Shown here: positions 10,821 to 19,509 of the stretch, piece by piece
How positions within the stretch are numbered: position 1 is the first letter of the stretch
Layout of the letters: each line of letters begins with the position of its first letter
Assembly (NCBI RefSeq): GCF_001544795.2
Contig: NZ_FCOI02000002.1
Coordinates: forward strand, 186,001-250,000
Direction: 5' to 3'
Source: Caballeronia temeraria
GTDB lineage: Bacteria > Pseudomonadota > Gammaproteobacteria > Burkholderiales > Burkholderiaceae
DNA length: 64,000 bases
Program-made: the position numbers and the translations under genes
The notes under the pieces: generated by a model
The model's database searches: none
What the model was told of the DNA's origin: nothing
The model's input: only the letters and a program-made list of their open reading frames with translations

Positions 10821-12239
10821 ATGACCGACAAGCCTTCCCGCCGTCCCGCCGCCGCGCATTTCCGCCTGAGCGCGCTGCACGTCGCGCCCGATTCGCTCGC
10901 GTTCGCGCTCGACGGCGCGGCGCAGGCCGTCGGCGCGGTGCGTGCGGGTTCGGCGCTGCCGGCGGCGTTGCAGACGGTCATCGGTTCGGGGAAGCAGGCG
11001 ACGGCGCGCGGCGCGGTGCAGGACATCGCGTATCGCACGATGCGCCGTCTCGCACTCGCCGATGCCCTCCTGCACAAGCTCGTGAAAAAGGCGCCGCCGC
11101 CGCACGTGACGAACGTGCTCGTGTGCGCGTTCGCGCTGCTGACCGACGACGACGCGCACGCCGCTTACGCGCCCTTCACCGTCGTCGATCAGGCGGTGGG
11201 CGCGATCGCCGCGCGTCGCGAAATTGCGTTCGCGAAGGGCTTGGTGAACGCCGTGCTGCGCAACTTCCTGCGCGAGCGCGATACGCTCATCGGCGAGGCG
11301 CGCAAGGTTCCCGTCGCGCGCTGGAACTATCCGCAATGGTGGATCGATGCCGTGAAGCGCGGCCAGCCCGGCGCGTGGGAGCGCATTCTCGACGCGGGCA
11401 ACGCGCAAGGTCCGCTCACCCTGCGCGTGAACGCGCGTCACGCGAGCGTCGACGACTATCTCGCGCGCCTCAAAGACGCGCATATCGATGCCGAAGCGGC
11501 CGGCCTGCACGCGGTGCGCCTGAAAACGCCGATGCCCGTCGATCGCATTCCGGGTTTCGACGAAGGCGTCGTCTCGGTGCAGGACGCCGGCGCGCAACTC
11601 GCCGCGCAACTGCTGAACGTGAAAGACGGCATGCGCGTGCTCGACGCCTGCGCCGCGCCGGGCGGCAAGACCGGCCACATTCTCGAACTGGCGAACGTCG
11701 AGCTGATCGCGCTCGAAAGCGACGCGGAACGCTCGGGCCGCATCGGACAGAATCTGCGGCGCCTGAAGCTCAACGCGCAGATCAAAATAGGCGACGCGGG
11801 CGATCCCGCCCGATGGTTCGACGGCGCGCCCTTCGACCGCATTCTCGCGGACGTGCCGTGCTCGGCGTCGGGCATCGTGCGGCGTCATCCGGATATCCGC
11901 TGGCTGCGGCGCGCGTCGGATATCGATGCGCTCGTCGCCGAGCAAAGGCGCATCGTGAGTGCGCTGTGGCCGCTCGTCGTGAAGGGCGGCGAACTGCTTT
12001 ACGTGACATGTTCCATCTTTCCCGAGGAGGGCGAAGAGCAGGCCCGCTGGTTTGGAACCGCACATGAAGATGCGGTACGATTGGACGCGCCGGGGCAATT
12101 GTTGCCGACAGCGGCGCGCGCAAGCGCGGGCGCGGCGCAAGATTCACCGGACAGTACAAATCTCGCGAACCCGGACCGGGACGCGCAGACTTTCGCGGAC
12201 CACGACGGATTCTTCTACGCGCGCTTTCAGAAACGGTGA
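10821..12239 (+). CDS. rsmB: 16S rRNA (cytosine-967-C5) methyltransferase
   Basis: Methylates C967 of 16S rRNA. A NusB-like RNA-binding domain occupies about residues 15-160. The Rossmann methyltransferase domain follows, with DACAAPGGKTGHILEL (SAM site, near 275), ADVPCSASG (motif IV cysteine, near 345) and VTCSIFPEEGEEQ (catalytic motif VI cysteine, near 397). At 472 residues it is slightly longer than E. coli RsmB. It overlaps the start of the DUF4390 gene by four bases and heads a run leading to the NtrY/NtrX-like pair. Confidence 0.95.
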   Translation: MTDKPSRRPAAAHFRLSALHVAPDSLAFALDGAAQAVGAVRAGSALPAALQTVIGSGKQATARGAVQDIAYRTMRRLALADALLHKLVKKAPPPHVTNVLVCAFALLTDDDAHAAYAPFTVVDQAVGAIAARREIAFAKGLVNAVLRNFLRERDTLIGEARKVPVARWNYPQWWIDAVKRGQPGAWERILDAGNAQGPLTLRVNARHASVDDYLARLKDAHIDAEAAGLHAVRLKTPMPVDRIPGFDEGVVSVQDAGAQLAAQLLNVKDGMRVLDACAAPGGKTGHILELANVELIALESDAERSGRIGQNLRRLKLNAQIKIGDAGDPARWFDGAPFDRILADVPCSASGIVRRHPDIRWLRRASDIDALVAEQRRIVSALWPLVVKGGELLYVTCSIFPEEGEEQARWFGTAHEDAVRLDAPGQLLPTAARASAGAAQDSPDSTNLANPDRDAQTFADHDGFFYARFQKR

Positions 12240-12832
12240 CGATCAAACGCTTTTTTCCGCTTCGGCTCGCGGCCGTCATCTGGACTGCGCTGACGCTCTG
12301 GCTGACGTTGGCGATCGCCGCTCCGGCGTATGCCGAGACGATCGCCGTGCAGCGCGCGTCGCTGCAAGCGGACAATGCCGGCTGGAGCCTCGACGCGCAT
12401 TTCGACTTCGACCTGAACAACAGCCTCGAAGATGCCGTCAACCGCAGCGTGCCGCTCTATTTCACGATCGATTTCAATCTTTCACGGCCGCGCTGGTACT
12501 GGTTCGATGAAGAGCCGGTCAACGTGTCGCAGAGCATCCGCCTGTCCTATCAGCCGCTCACGAACGAATATCGCGTCTCGACGGGCGGCCTGCAGTTGCG
12601 TTTCGCATCGCTGAACGAAGCGCTCGCAGTCATCAGGCACGTGACCTCGTGGCATGTCATCGACCGGAACCAGGTGCATGGCGGAGAAACCTATACCGCA
12701 TCGGTGCGCATGCAGCTCGACATCGCACTGATGCCCAAGCCGTTCCAGATCGACGCGGTGAACAATCGCGACTGGAACCTTTCCTCGGATTGGAAGCGTT
12801 TTACTTTTACGGCGGCAGAACGTGCGAAATAG
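12236..12832 (+). CDS. DUF4390 exported protein
   Basis: A 198-residue protein that begins with GTG in a GTGA overlap with the rsmB stop. An N-terminal signal peptide or anchor (about 1-32, hydrophobic core ending PAYAETIAV) indicates export. The rest is beta-rich and matches the DUF4390 family found beside ntrY-like kinases in Burkholderiales. The function is unknown; its fixed position upstream of the sensor kinase suggests it may modulate signalling, but that is inference from gene order. Confidence 0.85.
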   Translation: MTIKRFFPLRLAAVIWTALTLWLTLAIAAPAYAETIAVQRASLQADNAGWSLDAHFDFDLNNSLEDAVNRSVPLYFTIDFNLSRPRWYWFDEEPVNVSQSIRLSYQPLTNEYRVSTGGLQLRFASLNEALAVIRHVTSWHVIDRNQVHGGETYTASVRMQLDIALMPKPFQIDAVNNRDWNLSSDWKRFTFTAAERAK

Positions 12833-12854
12833 ATTTCGACGCGGCCGCACGGAC

Positions 12855-15284
12855 ATGAAGAGTTTCGTCGTCCGCCTGCTGGTCTCCACGGTTGCACTCA
12901 CGGCGGTTCTGCTGCTTGTGATGCTCGCGCTCGCCAGCGCCAACACCGAGTTCTTCGACCGCTATTACGGCTGGCTCTACGCGGCGAACGTCGCGGTGGC
13001 GATCGTTTTCATGCTGATCGTCATCAGCCTGTTCATCATCATCGTGTCGAGGGTGAGGCAAGGGCGCTTCGGCACGCGGCTGCTCGCCAAGCTCGCGTTC
13101 ATCTTCGCGCTCGTCGGCGTCGTGCCGGGCGCGATCATCTACGTGGTTTCGTATCAGTTTGTGTCGCGCAGCATCGAGTCGTGGTTCGACGTGAATGTCG
13201 AAACCGCGCTCACGTCCGGGCTGACGCTCGGGCGCGGCATGCTCGAAACCTCGCTCGCCGATTTCAAGAATCGCGGCCGGCAGATGAGCGATCAGCTCGC
13301 GAGCGCCGATCCGTCGAGTCTCACGCTGTCGCTCTTGCGCCTGCGCGATCAGTACGGCGTGCAGGACGCGGTCGTGTTCGAGCGCCAGCGCGATCAGTAC
13401 AACCGCGAGGATCTGTCGGCGAATGGCAGCTCGCAGCGCGTGTCGGGCTTGCGCACGGTCGCGCAGGCGTCGGGCAATTACTACGCGCTTTTGCCGGCGA
13501 ACGAGCCGACCAGCGCGATGCTGCGCGAGGCGCAGGACCATCCGTACGGCGCGATAGAAGGCGAAATCGATGGCGATCCGAAGTCGAACGGGCCGAAGGG
13601 CGCGCTGCGATTACGGGTGCTCACCAAAATCCCCGATCCGACGACGACCACGGAATTCCAGCACGTCGATCGTTACCTGCAGATCGAGCAGCCCGTGAGT
13701 CAGGAACTCGCGCGCAACGCCGACGCCGTGCAGCGCGCGTATCGCGAGTATCAGGAGAAGCGGCTCGGGCGCACGGGGTTGCGCAAGATGTATATCGGCA
13801 CGCTGACGCTCGCGCTCTTTCTCGCGACCTTCATCGCGATGATGCTTGCGCTCGCGCTCGGCAATCAGCTCGCGCGGCCGCTGTTCCTGCTCGCGCAAGG
13901 CACGAAGGAAGTGGCCGAAGGCGACTACACGCCTAAACGGGAGATCAATTCGCGCGATGAACTCGGCTTTCTCACGCAGTCCTTCAACGCCATGACGCGC
14001 CAGCTTTCCGAGGCGCGCGCGGCGGTGGAGAACAACCGCATTGCGCTGGAGCACTCGAAGGCGTATCTGGAGAGCATTCTCGCGAACCTGACGGCGGGCG
14101 TGTTCGTGTTCGACCGGCAGTTCCGTCTGTCCACCGCGAATCGCGGCGCGGAGCGCATCTTTCGCCAGCCGTTCGCCGCGTTGCTCAATCAGCCGCTCGA
14201 TCGGATCGATGTCCTCAGCGAGTTCGGCGCGATGGTCAAGAAGGCCTTCGCCGAACGCGATGCCGCCGCGGTCGGCAGCGATCATCCGGTTGGCGATCGC
14301 GGTCACTGGCAGCAGCAGGTTGCGGTCACGGTGCCGGGCGAAAGCGAGCCGCTCACGCTGCTCGTGCGCGGCACGCAGTTGCTGAGCGTGACCGAGAGCG
14401 ACACCGACGACGCGGAAACGACCGGCTACGTCGTCGTGTTCGACGACATCTCGGACGTGATCTCCGCGCAGCGTTCGGTCGCGTGGGGCGAAGTCGCGCG
14501 GCGGCTCGCGCACGAGATCAAGAATCCGCTCACGCCTATTCAGCTTTCCGCCGAACGCCTGCAAATGAAGCTCGCCGATAAACTCGCGCCGCCGGATGCG
14601 GACGTGCTCAAGCGGGCATCGACGACCATCGTCAATCAGGTGCAGGCGATGAAGCAGATGGTCGACGACTTCCGCGAATACGCGCGCACGCCGCCCGCGG
14701 TGCTCGGCAATCTGCAACTGAACGATCTCGTCGCGGAAGTGCTGACGCTGTACGGCGTCGAAGACGGCAAGACGCCGATCAAGATCGACCTCGCGAAGCT
14801 GCCAGTAATACGCGGCGATGCGACGCAGATTCGCCAGGTCATCCACAACCTGTTGCAGAACGCGCAGGACGCAGTGGCGGAAGTCGCGGAGCCGCGCGTG
14901 CTGCTCGAAACGAGGACAGTAGAATATGGCGAACCCGATGCATCGGGTCATGCGCGTGTCGCGGTTCGCCTGACAGTGTCGGATAACGGTTCGGGCTTTC
15001 CGGCGCGTATCCTTTCGCGGGCTTTCGAGCCTTACGTCACGACGAAAGCGAAAGGCACGGGTCTGGGACTTGCGACCGTGAAGAAGATCGTCGACGAGCA
15101 CGGCGCGCGCATCGACATCCGCAACCGCTCGAAGACCGCGGATGTGATCGAAGGCGCGCAGATATCGATTTTGTTTCTACAACTCGCGGACGAACCCGCG
15201 GCGCCCGGCGCGACGCCGCCGGGGTCCGGTGCGGCGGCGAATCAGGGAACGACAAAAGCAACAGTGCAGACAAGGGCAGCGTAA
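12855..15284 (+). CDS. NtrY-like sensor histidine kinase
   Basis: A membrane histidine kinase resembling NtrY. Two N-terminal transmembrane segments lie in about residues 5-70, with others near 85-110 and 305-330. Then come a HAMP domain (about 330-385), a PAS domain (about 405-470), the HisKA box with the phospho-acceptor in RLAHEIKNPLTPIQ (near H545) and the HATPase domain (NLLQNAQDAV, DNGSGFP, KGTGLGLATV). The ATG at 12855 is chosen; a GTG at 12822 would add 11 residues and overlap DUF4390. The partner regulator starts immediately after the stop. The signal is not known; NtrY relatives have been linked to nitrogen and redox control. Confidence 0.9.
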   Translation: MKSFVVRLLVSTVALTAVLLLVMLALASANTEFFDRYYGWLYAANVAVAIVFMLIVISLFIIIVSRVRQGRFGTRLLAKLAFIFALVGVVPGAIIYVVSYQFVSRSIESWFDVNVETALTSGLTLGRGMLETSLADFKNRGRQMSDQLASADPSSLTLSLLRLRDQYGVQDAVVFERQRDQYNREDLSANGSSQRVSGLRTVAQASGNYYALLPANEPTSAMLREAQDHPYGAIEGEIDGDPKSNGPKGALRLRVLTKIPDPTTTTEFQHVDRYLQIEQPVSQELARNADAVQRAYREYQEKRLGRTGLRKMYIGTLTLALFLATFIAMMLALALGNQLARPLFLLAQGTKEVAEGDYTPKREINSRDELGFLTQSFNAMTRQLSEARAAVENNRIALEHSKAYLESILANLTAGVFVFDRQFRLSTANRGAERIFRQPFAALLNQPLDRIDVLSEFGAMVKKAFAERDAAAVGSDHPVGDRGHWQQQVAVTVPGESEPLTLLVRGTQLLSVTESDTDDAETTGYVVVFDDISDVISAQRSVAWGEVARRLAHEIKNPLTPIQLSAERLQMKLADKLAPPDADVLKRASTTIVNQVQAMKQMVDDFREYARTPPAVLGNLQLNDLVAEVLTLYGVEDGKTPIKIDLAKLPVIRGDATQIRQVIHNLLQNAQDAVAEVAEPRVLLETRTVEYGEPDASGHARVAVRLTVSDNGSGFPARILSRAFEPYVTTKAKGTGLGLATVKKIVDEHGARIDIRNRSKTADVIEGAQISILFLQLADEPAAPGATPPGSGAAANQGTTKATVQTRAA

Positions 15285-15998
15285 ATGGCAACCATCCTGG
15301 TGGTAGACGATGAAATGGGGATCCGGGAACTGCTCTCCGAGATCCTGAGCGACGAAGGCCATGTTGTGGACGTGGCGGAGAACGCGCAGCACGCGCGCGA
15401 CTACCGTCTACAGCAAACGCCCGATCTCGTTTTGCTCGACATCTGGATGCCCGATACCGACGGCGTGACCCTGCTCAAGGAATGGGCCGCGCAGGGCAAG
15501 CTCACGATGCCGGTCATCATGATGTCGGGGCACGCGACCATCGACACGGCTGTCGAGGCGACGAAGATCGGCGCGCTCAACTTCCTCGAAAAGCCGATCG
15601 CGCTGCAGAAGCTGTTGAAGGCCGTCGAGCAGGGACTCGCGCACGGCACGGCGGCGGCGCCCGCGGCAGCGGCGGCCAAGCCTGCGTCGAGCGTGAGCGC
15701 ATCGGGCGTGCCGGTCGCGGCGGCGTTGCCGACGGCATCGGCGCTGAATACATCGGCCGATGCAGCGGCGAGCGGCGCGACGCAGGGTCAGACGGGGCAG
15801 ACTGCATCCATCTCGTTCGATATCCCGTTGCGCGACGCACGCGATGCATTCGAGCGCGCGTACTTCGAGTATCACCTCGCGCGCGAGAACGGCAGCATGA
15901 CGCGCGTCGCCGAAAAGACGGGACTGGAGCGCACGCATCTGTATCGCAAGCTGAAGCAACTGGGCGTCGATCTCGGGAAGAACAAGAGCGAGATCTGA
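15285..15998 (+). CDS. NtrX-like response regulator lacking an AAA+ domain
   Basis: A 237-residue response regulator that begins one base after the kinase stop. The receiver domain covers about 1-120, with acidic residues at 8-9, the phospho-acceptor D52 (LLDIWMPDTDG) and K102. A roughly 70-residue Ala/Ser-rich linker (about 122-182) leads to a Fis-type helix-turn-helix (about 200-237, MTRVAEKTGLERTHLYRKL). Canonical NtrX is about 450 residues with a sigma-54-activating ATPase domain; that domain is entirely missing here. The protein is therefore predicted to bind DNA but not to activate sigma-54 polymerase directly. Confidence 0.9.
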   Translation: MATILVVDDEMGIRELLSEILSDEGHVVDVAENAQHARDYRLQQTPDLVLLDIWMPDTDGVTLLKEWAAQGKLTMPVIMMSGHATIDTAVEATKIGALNFLEKPIALQKLLKAVEQGLAHGTAAAPAAAAAKPASSVSASGVPVAAALPTASALNTSADAAASGATQGQTGQTASISFDIPLRDARDAFERAYFEYHLARENGSMTRVAEKTGLERTHLYRKLKQLGVDLGKNKSEI

Positions 15999-16048
15999 GC
16001 CTGCCTTGAGCCTGCTCGCGAACATTTTTAAAAAATGCGCAAAGGGGC

Positions 16049-16077
16049 TTGAGGGGCGCGATAGTCTCTGCTATAGT
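16049..16077 (+). promoter_or_regulatory. Sigma-70 promoter of tRNA-Phe
   Basis: TTGAGG, a 17-base spacer, then TATAGT. Transcription would start near 16084, about 8 bases before the tRNA. The GC-rich stretch between hexamers and start is typical of stable-RNA promoters. Confidence 0.8.
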
Positions 16078-16091
16078 TTCACCTCTTCGTT

Positions 16092-16167
16092 GGCCCGGTA
16101 GCTCAGTTGGTAGAGCAGCGGATTGAAAATCCGCGTGTCGATGGTTCGATTCCGTCCCAGGCCACCA
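16092..16167 (+). tRNA. tRNA-Phe (GAA)
   Basis: A 76-base tRNA with encoded CCA. The D-arm GCTCAGTTGGTAGAGC, the anticodon stem GCGGA/TCCGC around loop TTGAAAA (anticodon GAA, phenylalanine), and the T-arm GATGG-TTCGATT-CCGTC are all visible. The acceptor stem GGCCCGG pairs with CCAGGCC except for a C5-A68 mismatch, and the T-stem holds a T51-G63 wobble. It has its own promoter and terminator and no other tRNA nearby. Confidence 0.97.
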
Positions 16168-16178
16168 GAATGCAAGAA

Positions 16179-16209
16179 GCCCGAGAGTGTGATCGCTCTC
16201 GGGCTTTTT
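16179..16209 (+). terminator. Terminator of tRNA-Phe
   Basis: Perfect 9-bp stem GCCCGAGAG / CTCTCGGGC with an 8-nt loop followed by TTTTT, 12 bases after the tRNA. Confidence 0.92.
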
Positions 16210-16223
16210 CATTTTTCGGATGA

Positions 16224-16266
16224 AAAAAAACGCGCAGCCCGTACCAGCGGACTGCGCGTTTTTTCT
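16224..16266 (-). terminator. Terminator of the lipoprotein gene
   Basis: Inverted repeat AACGCGCAG / CTGCGCGTT flanked by an A-run on the left and a T-run on the right, so it can work in both directions. It lies 17 bases beyond the stop of the minus-strand glycoside-hydrolase-like gene. Confidence 0.88.
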
Positions 16267-16282
16267 TTTCATCTACCGATGC

Positions 16283-17407
16283 TTACTTCGGGTTTGCCGC
16301 GACGAAATTCTTGAATGCGGTGTACGACGCCTTCTGCGTTTTGCCGTCGTTCTTCAGGAGACCGTACGCGCCTTCACCGCCTGCGGGATCGTCGTACAAC
16401 TGGTACGTCTGGATCGCCTGAATGTTGTACTTCGACGCCACCGCGACGAACTCCGCCATCATCTTGTTGCCGACCAGATAAGACGCGATCTGCTGATCCG
16501 AGCCCAGCCACGGACGCACGCCGTATTCGTTGATCCAGATCGGCTTGCCCAATTGCTGAAGGGTCGCGAGTACGTCGTGGCAACCCGTGCCGCCGCACGC
16601 GTTCGTGATGTCGCCCATGTCCGAGTACCAGTGCCATGCCGTGATGTCCCAGTTCACGATGGGATGTCCCGTCGTGCCGTCCGGCTGCGTGCCATTGGCG
16701 AGCATCTGATCCAGACCGTAGTGCATCCACGTGCCGCCGCCCATGACGATCTTGCCGTTCGCATCGACCGACTTCACGCCGGCGATCATGCCGCGAATCA
16801 CGCCGCGCGCAATCTGGAACCTGGTGTTGTCGAACTGCTGCGGATAGACGCCGTCCACGTTGCTGTAGATGGTCATCGCGTCCAGTTCGTTCGACACTTC
16901 GTAGTACGGGTACTTGTAGGCGGTGGCCGTCCAGGCGCCGAGCTGATAACCGGCGTTATAGGCGTCGGTCTCGCTGTTGAAATCGATGCTCATCAGCATC
17001 ACCGGATACACCGTCACGCCGCCGGCCGCCATCGTTTTGGCGATGCCTGCCAGCTTGTTCGCGGAGCTCTGGTTGTACACCTCGTTTCGATACAGCTTCA
17101 CGCCGAGATCCTGCAACTGCGAGAGTTGCAACGCCGGGCTGGAAATGTCGTAGGCGCCGCCTTCGTTGTTGTGGCCGTTCGCGCCATAGAAGATCGAGCT
17201 CGTAGCCGGGACCGACGCCGCTGCCGCCGTCTTACGGCTTGCCGCCGCCGCGGTCGACGCGGTGTCGAGCGCGTCGTTCCCGCCGCCTCCGCAGGCCGCC
17301 ATCAAGAGGCTGGCCGCGACCGCAATGGCGATCAGGCTCGTCTTGGGCGCAAGCCGGGTCCCGGAAGCGCGGATAGCGCGAAATTTGGTCTGAATGTGAT
17401 TTTTCAT
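16283..17407 (-). CDS. Exported glycoside-hydrolase-like lipoprotein
   Basis: A 374-residue protein from the ATG at 17407 (a GTG at 17416 would add three). A long basic N-region is followed by a hydrophobic stretch and the lipobox LMAAC (Cys39), so it is probably a lipoprotein. An Ala/Ser/Thr linker precedes a TIM-barrel-like domain. Two carboxylates fit clan GH-A glycosidases: the acid/base in VSNELD (about E174) and the nucleophile in WINEYG (about E294). C271 and C276 could form a disulfide. I cannot assign a GH family or substrate. It stands alone, transcribed away from queC, with its own terminator. Confidence 0.75.
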   Translation of the reverse strand: MKNHIQTKFRAIRASGTRLAPKTSLIAIAVAASLLMAACGGGGNDALDTASTAAAASRKTAAAASVPATSSIFYGANGHNNEGGAYDISSPALQLSQLQDLGVKLYRNEVYNQSSANKLAGIAKTMAAGGVTVYPVMLMSIDFNSETDAYNAGYQLGAWTATAYKYPYYEVSNELDAMTIYSNVDGVYPQQFDNTRFQIARGVIRGMIAGVKSVDANGKIVMGGGTWMHYGLDQMLANGTQPDGTTGHPIVNWDITAWHWYSDMGDITNACGGTGCHDVLATLQQLGKPIWINEYGVRPWLGSDQQIASYLVGNKMMAEFVAVASKYNIQAIQTYQLYDDPAGGEGAYGLLKNDGKTQKASYTAFKNFVAANPK

Positions 17408-17697
17408 TGTTGGCACTACTGATAGAGGTGGTGTGCATCGGCGAAATCGGTGCGGCTTCCGGAGCGCCGCGAAGAAGGGCGGATCGGAGACGAACCTGCG
17501 GTCCCGCGTAACCCTGCGGGAGGGTTTTCAGTCGATAAATTCGAACTGCGAAATGATTGCGGTCGTGGTTCGACCGGGGATCGCGGTCGCCACGATCGCG
17601 AAAGGCTCGACCCATCCGGCGCGAGGTAAAAACTACTCGTACTTGTAACTGATGGCCGCTGTTTTGTTACATGTATAACGGCGTCGCTTTTGCCGAG

Positions 17698-17726
17698 TTG
17701 AGAAAAATCGACGGATTTGCCGATAT
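17698..17726 (+). promoter_or_regulatory. Candidate promoter of an untranslated transcript upstream of queC
   Basis: TTGAGA, a 17-base spacer, then CGATAT (or GATATA with 18). This is a moderate match to the sigma-70 consensus. It would give a transcript starting near 17735 that runs into the terminator at 17834. Confidence 0.4.
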
Positions 17727-17734
17727 ATTTCTTC

Positions 17735-17873
17735 TGACGATGGAAGTAATTACTGATATGGCGTCAGGCAAGCTCCGCCATCGCGTCGAGCTCGGCGAAC
17801 AGGCGTGCTCCGTGATAAAATTCGCGCCGAATTAAGGACTTGCCTCGTCCTCGGACCCGCAAGTCCTTTTCTT
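17735..17873 (+). ncRNA. Candidate small RNA or queC leader
   Basis: A stretch of about 139 bases between a candidate promoter and a strong terminator, with no coding ORF. An internal hairpin (ATGGCG / CGCCAT, about 17758-17781) precedes the terminator hairpin. The gene upstream is on the opposite strand, so this terminator has no known client. It could be a free small RNA or an attenuated leader of the queuosine genes. No known riboswitch consensus (including preQ1-I) was recognised. Confidence 0.4.
17834..17873 (+). terminator. Orphan rho-independent terminator upstream of queC
   Basis: Perfect 10-bp stem AAGGACTTGC / GCAAGTCCTT with a 15-nt loop, followed by TTCTTTT. It is about 235 bases before the queC start and follows no plus-strand gene. 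Confidence 0.82.
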
Positions 17874-18108
17874 TTCGACGCTCCGAATCGCTCGTGCGAC
17901 GCGCCGGAAACAACACCCGGCGCTCGTTCATCCGTCCCACATTCCGCTATCGGCGGCATAAAAGGCGTGCGCGTCCGGGCGAAGGCCGCCGGCCTATACT
18001 GGACTCGCGGGCAGTCTTGCCCGCGCCGCTCGTCGCGAAGTCCGGTCACTCCGACTGCCTGTGCGGCGTGCGACGCCCATCACATTCACGGAGTACGGAG
18101 TTTTCACG

Positions 18109-18843
18109 GTGACTCGGATAGACGCTAAAGACAGCGCGCTCGTGCTGTTTTCCGGCGGCCAGGACTCGGCCACTTGCCTCGCCTGGGCGCTCGAACGTTA
18201 CAAGACGGTAGAGACGCTCGGTTTCGACTACGGACAACGCCATCGCGTGGAACTCGAATGCCGCGACGGCTTTCGCGCCGCGATCGTGCGCGAGTTTCCG
18301 CAGTGGGCGGAGCGTCTCGGCGAAGATCACATGATCGATCTGTCGGTGCTCGGCGCGATCAGCGATACCGCGATGACCCGCGAAATCGAGATTCAGGCGA
18401 CCGCGAACGGCTTGCCGAACACCTTCGTGCCGGGCCGCAATCTGCTGTTCATGACGATTGCTGCGGCGGTGGCGTATCGGCGCGGATTGAAGGTGCTGGT
18501 CGGCGGCATGTGCGAGACGGACTTCTCCGGCTATCCGGATTGCCGCGACGACACGATGAAAGCGCTGCAGGTCGCGCTCAATCTCGGCATGGAAACGCGC
18601 TATGCGCTTGAAACTCCGCTGATGTGGCTCGACAAGGCCGACACGTGGCGGCTCGCAGAAACGCTCGGCGGCGAAGCGCTCGTCGAACTGGTGCGCATCG
18701 AGACGCACACGTGTTACGTCGGCGAGCGTGCGGAATTGCACGACTGGGGCTTCGGCTGCGGCCAATGCCCGGCATGCAAACTGCGCAAGCGTGGTTATGA
18801 GGCGTATCGCGCGGGCGAGCAGGTCGATACCGCGCCGGTTTGA
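18109..18843 (+). CDS. queC: 7-cyano-7-deazaguanine synthase
   Basis: ATP-dependent conversion of 7-carboxy-7-deazaguanine to preQ0 in queuosine biosynthesis. The PP-loop [11 protein letters not shown] is at about residues 13-23, and the C-terminal zinc cluster is [13 protein letters not shown] near 220. The GTG at 18109 is chosen because GGAG sits 9 bases upstream and the protein then begins just before the conserved fold (244 residues); an upstream GTG at 18061 lacks such a site. It is followed by queE and queD in the same direction. Confidence 0.95.
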   Translation: MTRIDAKDSALVLFSGGQDSATCLAWALERYKTVETLGFDYGQRHRVELECRDGFRAAIVREFPQWAERLGEDHMIDLSVLGAISDTAMTREIEIQATANGLPNTFVPGRNLLFMTIAAAVAYRRGLKVLVGGMCETDFSGYPDCRDDTMKALQVALNLGMETRYALETPLMWLDKADTWRLAETLGGEALVELVRIETHTCYVGERAELHDWGFGCGQCPACKLRKRGYEAYRAGEQVDTAPV

Positions 18844-18871
18844 TTATTTTTTTAAGGTTCACAGAGCAGTC

Positions 18872-19504
18872 ATGACGTATTCGGTGAAGGAAATTTTCTA
18901 CACGTTGCAGGGCGAAGGCGCCAATGCCGGGCGCCCGGCCGTGTTCTGCCGTTTCGCAGGCTGCAATCTGTGGTCGGGACGCGAGGAAGATCGCGCGGAC
19001 GCCGTCTGCCAGTTTTGCGATACCGATTTCGTCGGCACCGATGGCGAGAACGGCGGCAAGTACAAGACGCCTTCGGAACTCGTCGCGAAGATCGCATCGC
19101 TGTGGCCGGAAGGCGAGGCGCACAAGTTTGTCGTGTGCACCGGCGGCGAGCCGATGCTCCAGATTGACCAGCCTTTCGTCGATGCGCTGCATGAAGCCGG
19201 CTTCGAAATGGCGATCGAAACGAACGGTTCGCTGCCGGTGCTCGAGAGCATCGACTGGATTTGCGTGAGCCCGAAAGCCGATGCGCCGCTCGTCGTGACG
19301 AAGGGCAACGAGCTGAAGGTGGTGGTGCCGCAAGACAACCAGCGTCTCGCGGAATATGAGAAGCTCGACTTCGACTACTTCCTCGTGCAACCGATGGACA
19401 ACGCATCGCGCGACATCAACACGAAGCTCGCGATCGACTGGTGCAAGCGGCATCCGAAGTGGCGTCTGTCGATGCAGACGCATAAATACTTGAACATCCC
19501 CTGA
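18872..19504 (+). CDS. queE: 7-carboxy-7-deazaguanine synthase (radical SAM)
   Basis: A radical-SAM enzyme that rearranges 6-carboxy-tetrahydropterin to 7-carboxy-7-deazaguanine. The cluster-binding cysteines occur as CNLWSGREEDRADAVCQFC, i.e. CX14CX2C instead of the usual CX3CX2C. This variant is known from the structurally characterised Burkholderia multivorans enzyme. CTGGEP (glycine-rich SAM motif) lies near residue 90. It starts at ATG 18872, 28 bases after queC, giving 210 residues. It is second in queC-queE-queD. Confidence 0.96.
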   Translation: MTYSVKEIFYTLQGEGANAGRPAVFCRFAGCNLWSGREEDRADAVCQFCDTDFVGTDGENGGKYKTPSELVAKIASLWPEGEAHKFVVCTGGEPMLQIDQPFVDALHEAGFEMAIETNGSLPVLESIDWICVSPKADAPLVVTKGNELKVVVPQDNQRLAEYEKLDFDYFLVQPMDNASRDINTKLAIDWCKRHPKWRLSMQTHKYLNIP

Positions 19505-19509
19505 ACGCC

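Larger units (their letters stand above)
17408..18108. other. 701-base divergent intergenic region before queC
   Basis: No convincing protein-coding ORF is present. It holds the promoter region of the lipoprotein gene, with a near-palindrome at 17666-17679 (GTTACATGTATAAC), a candidate plus-strand promoter at 17698-17726, and a perfect intrinsic terminator at 17834-17873 that no gene upstream requires. A TATACT -10-like box lies at 17995-18000, and a GGAG ribosome site at 18096-18099 belongs to queC. The AT-rich block 17620-17760 contrasts with the GC-rich block just before queC. Confidence 0.6.

Noticed and set aside
17960..18108. A preQ1 riboswitch directly before queC.
   Set aside because: No preQ1-I consensus (short hairpin followed by an A-rich tail) could be found; only a GC-rich leader and a ribosome site are seen.
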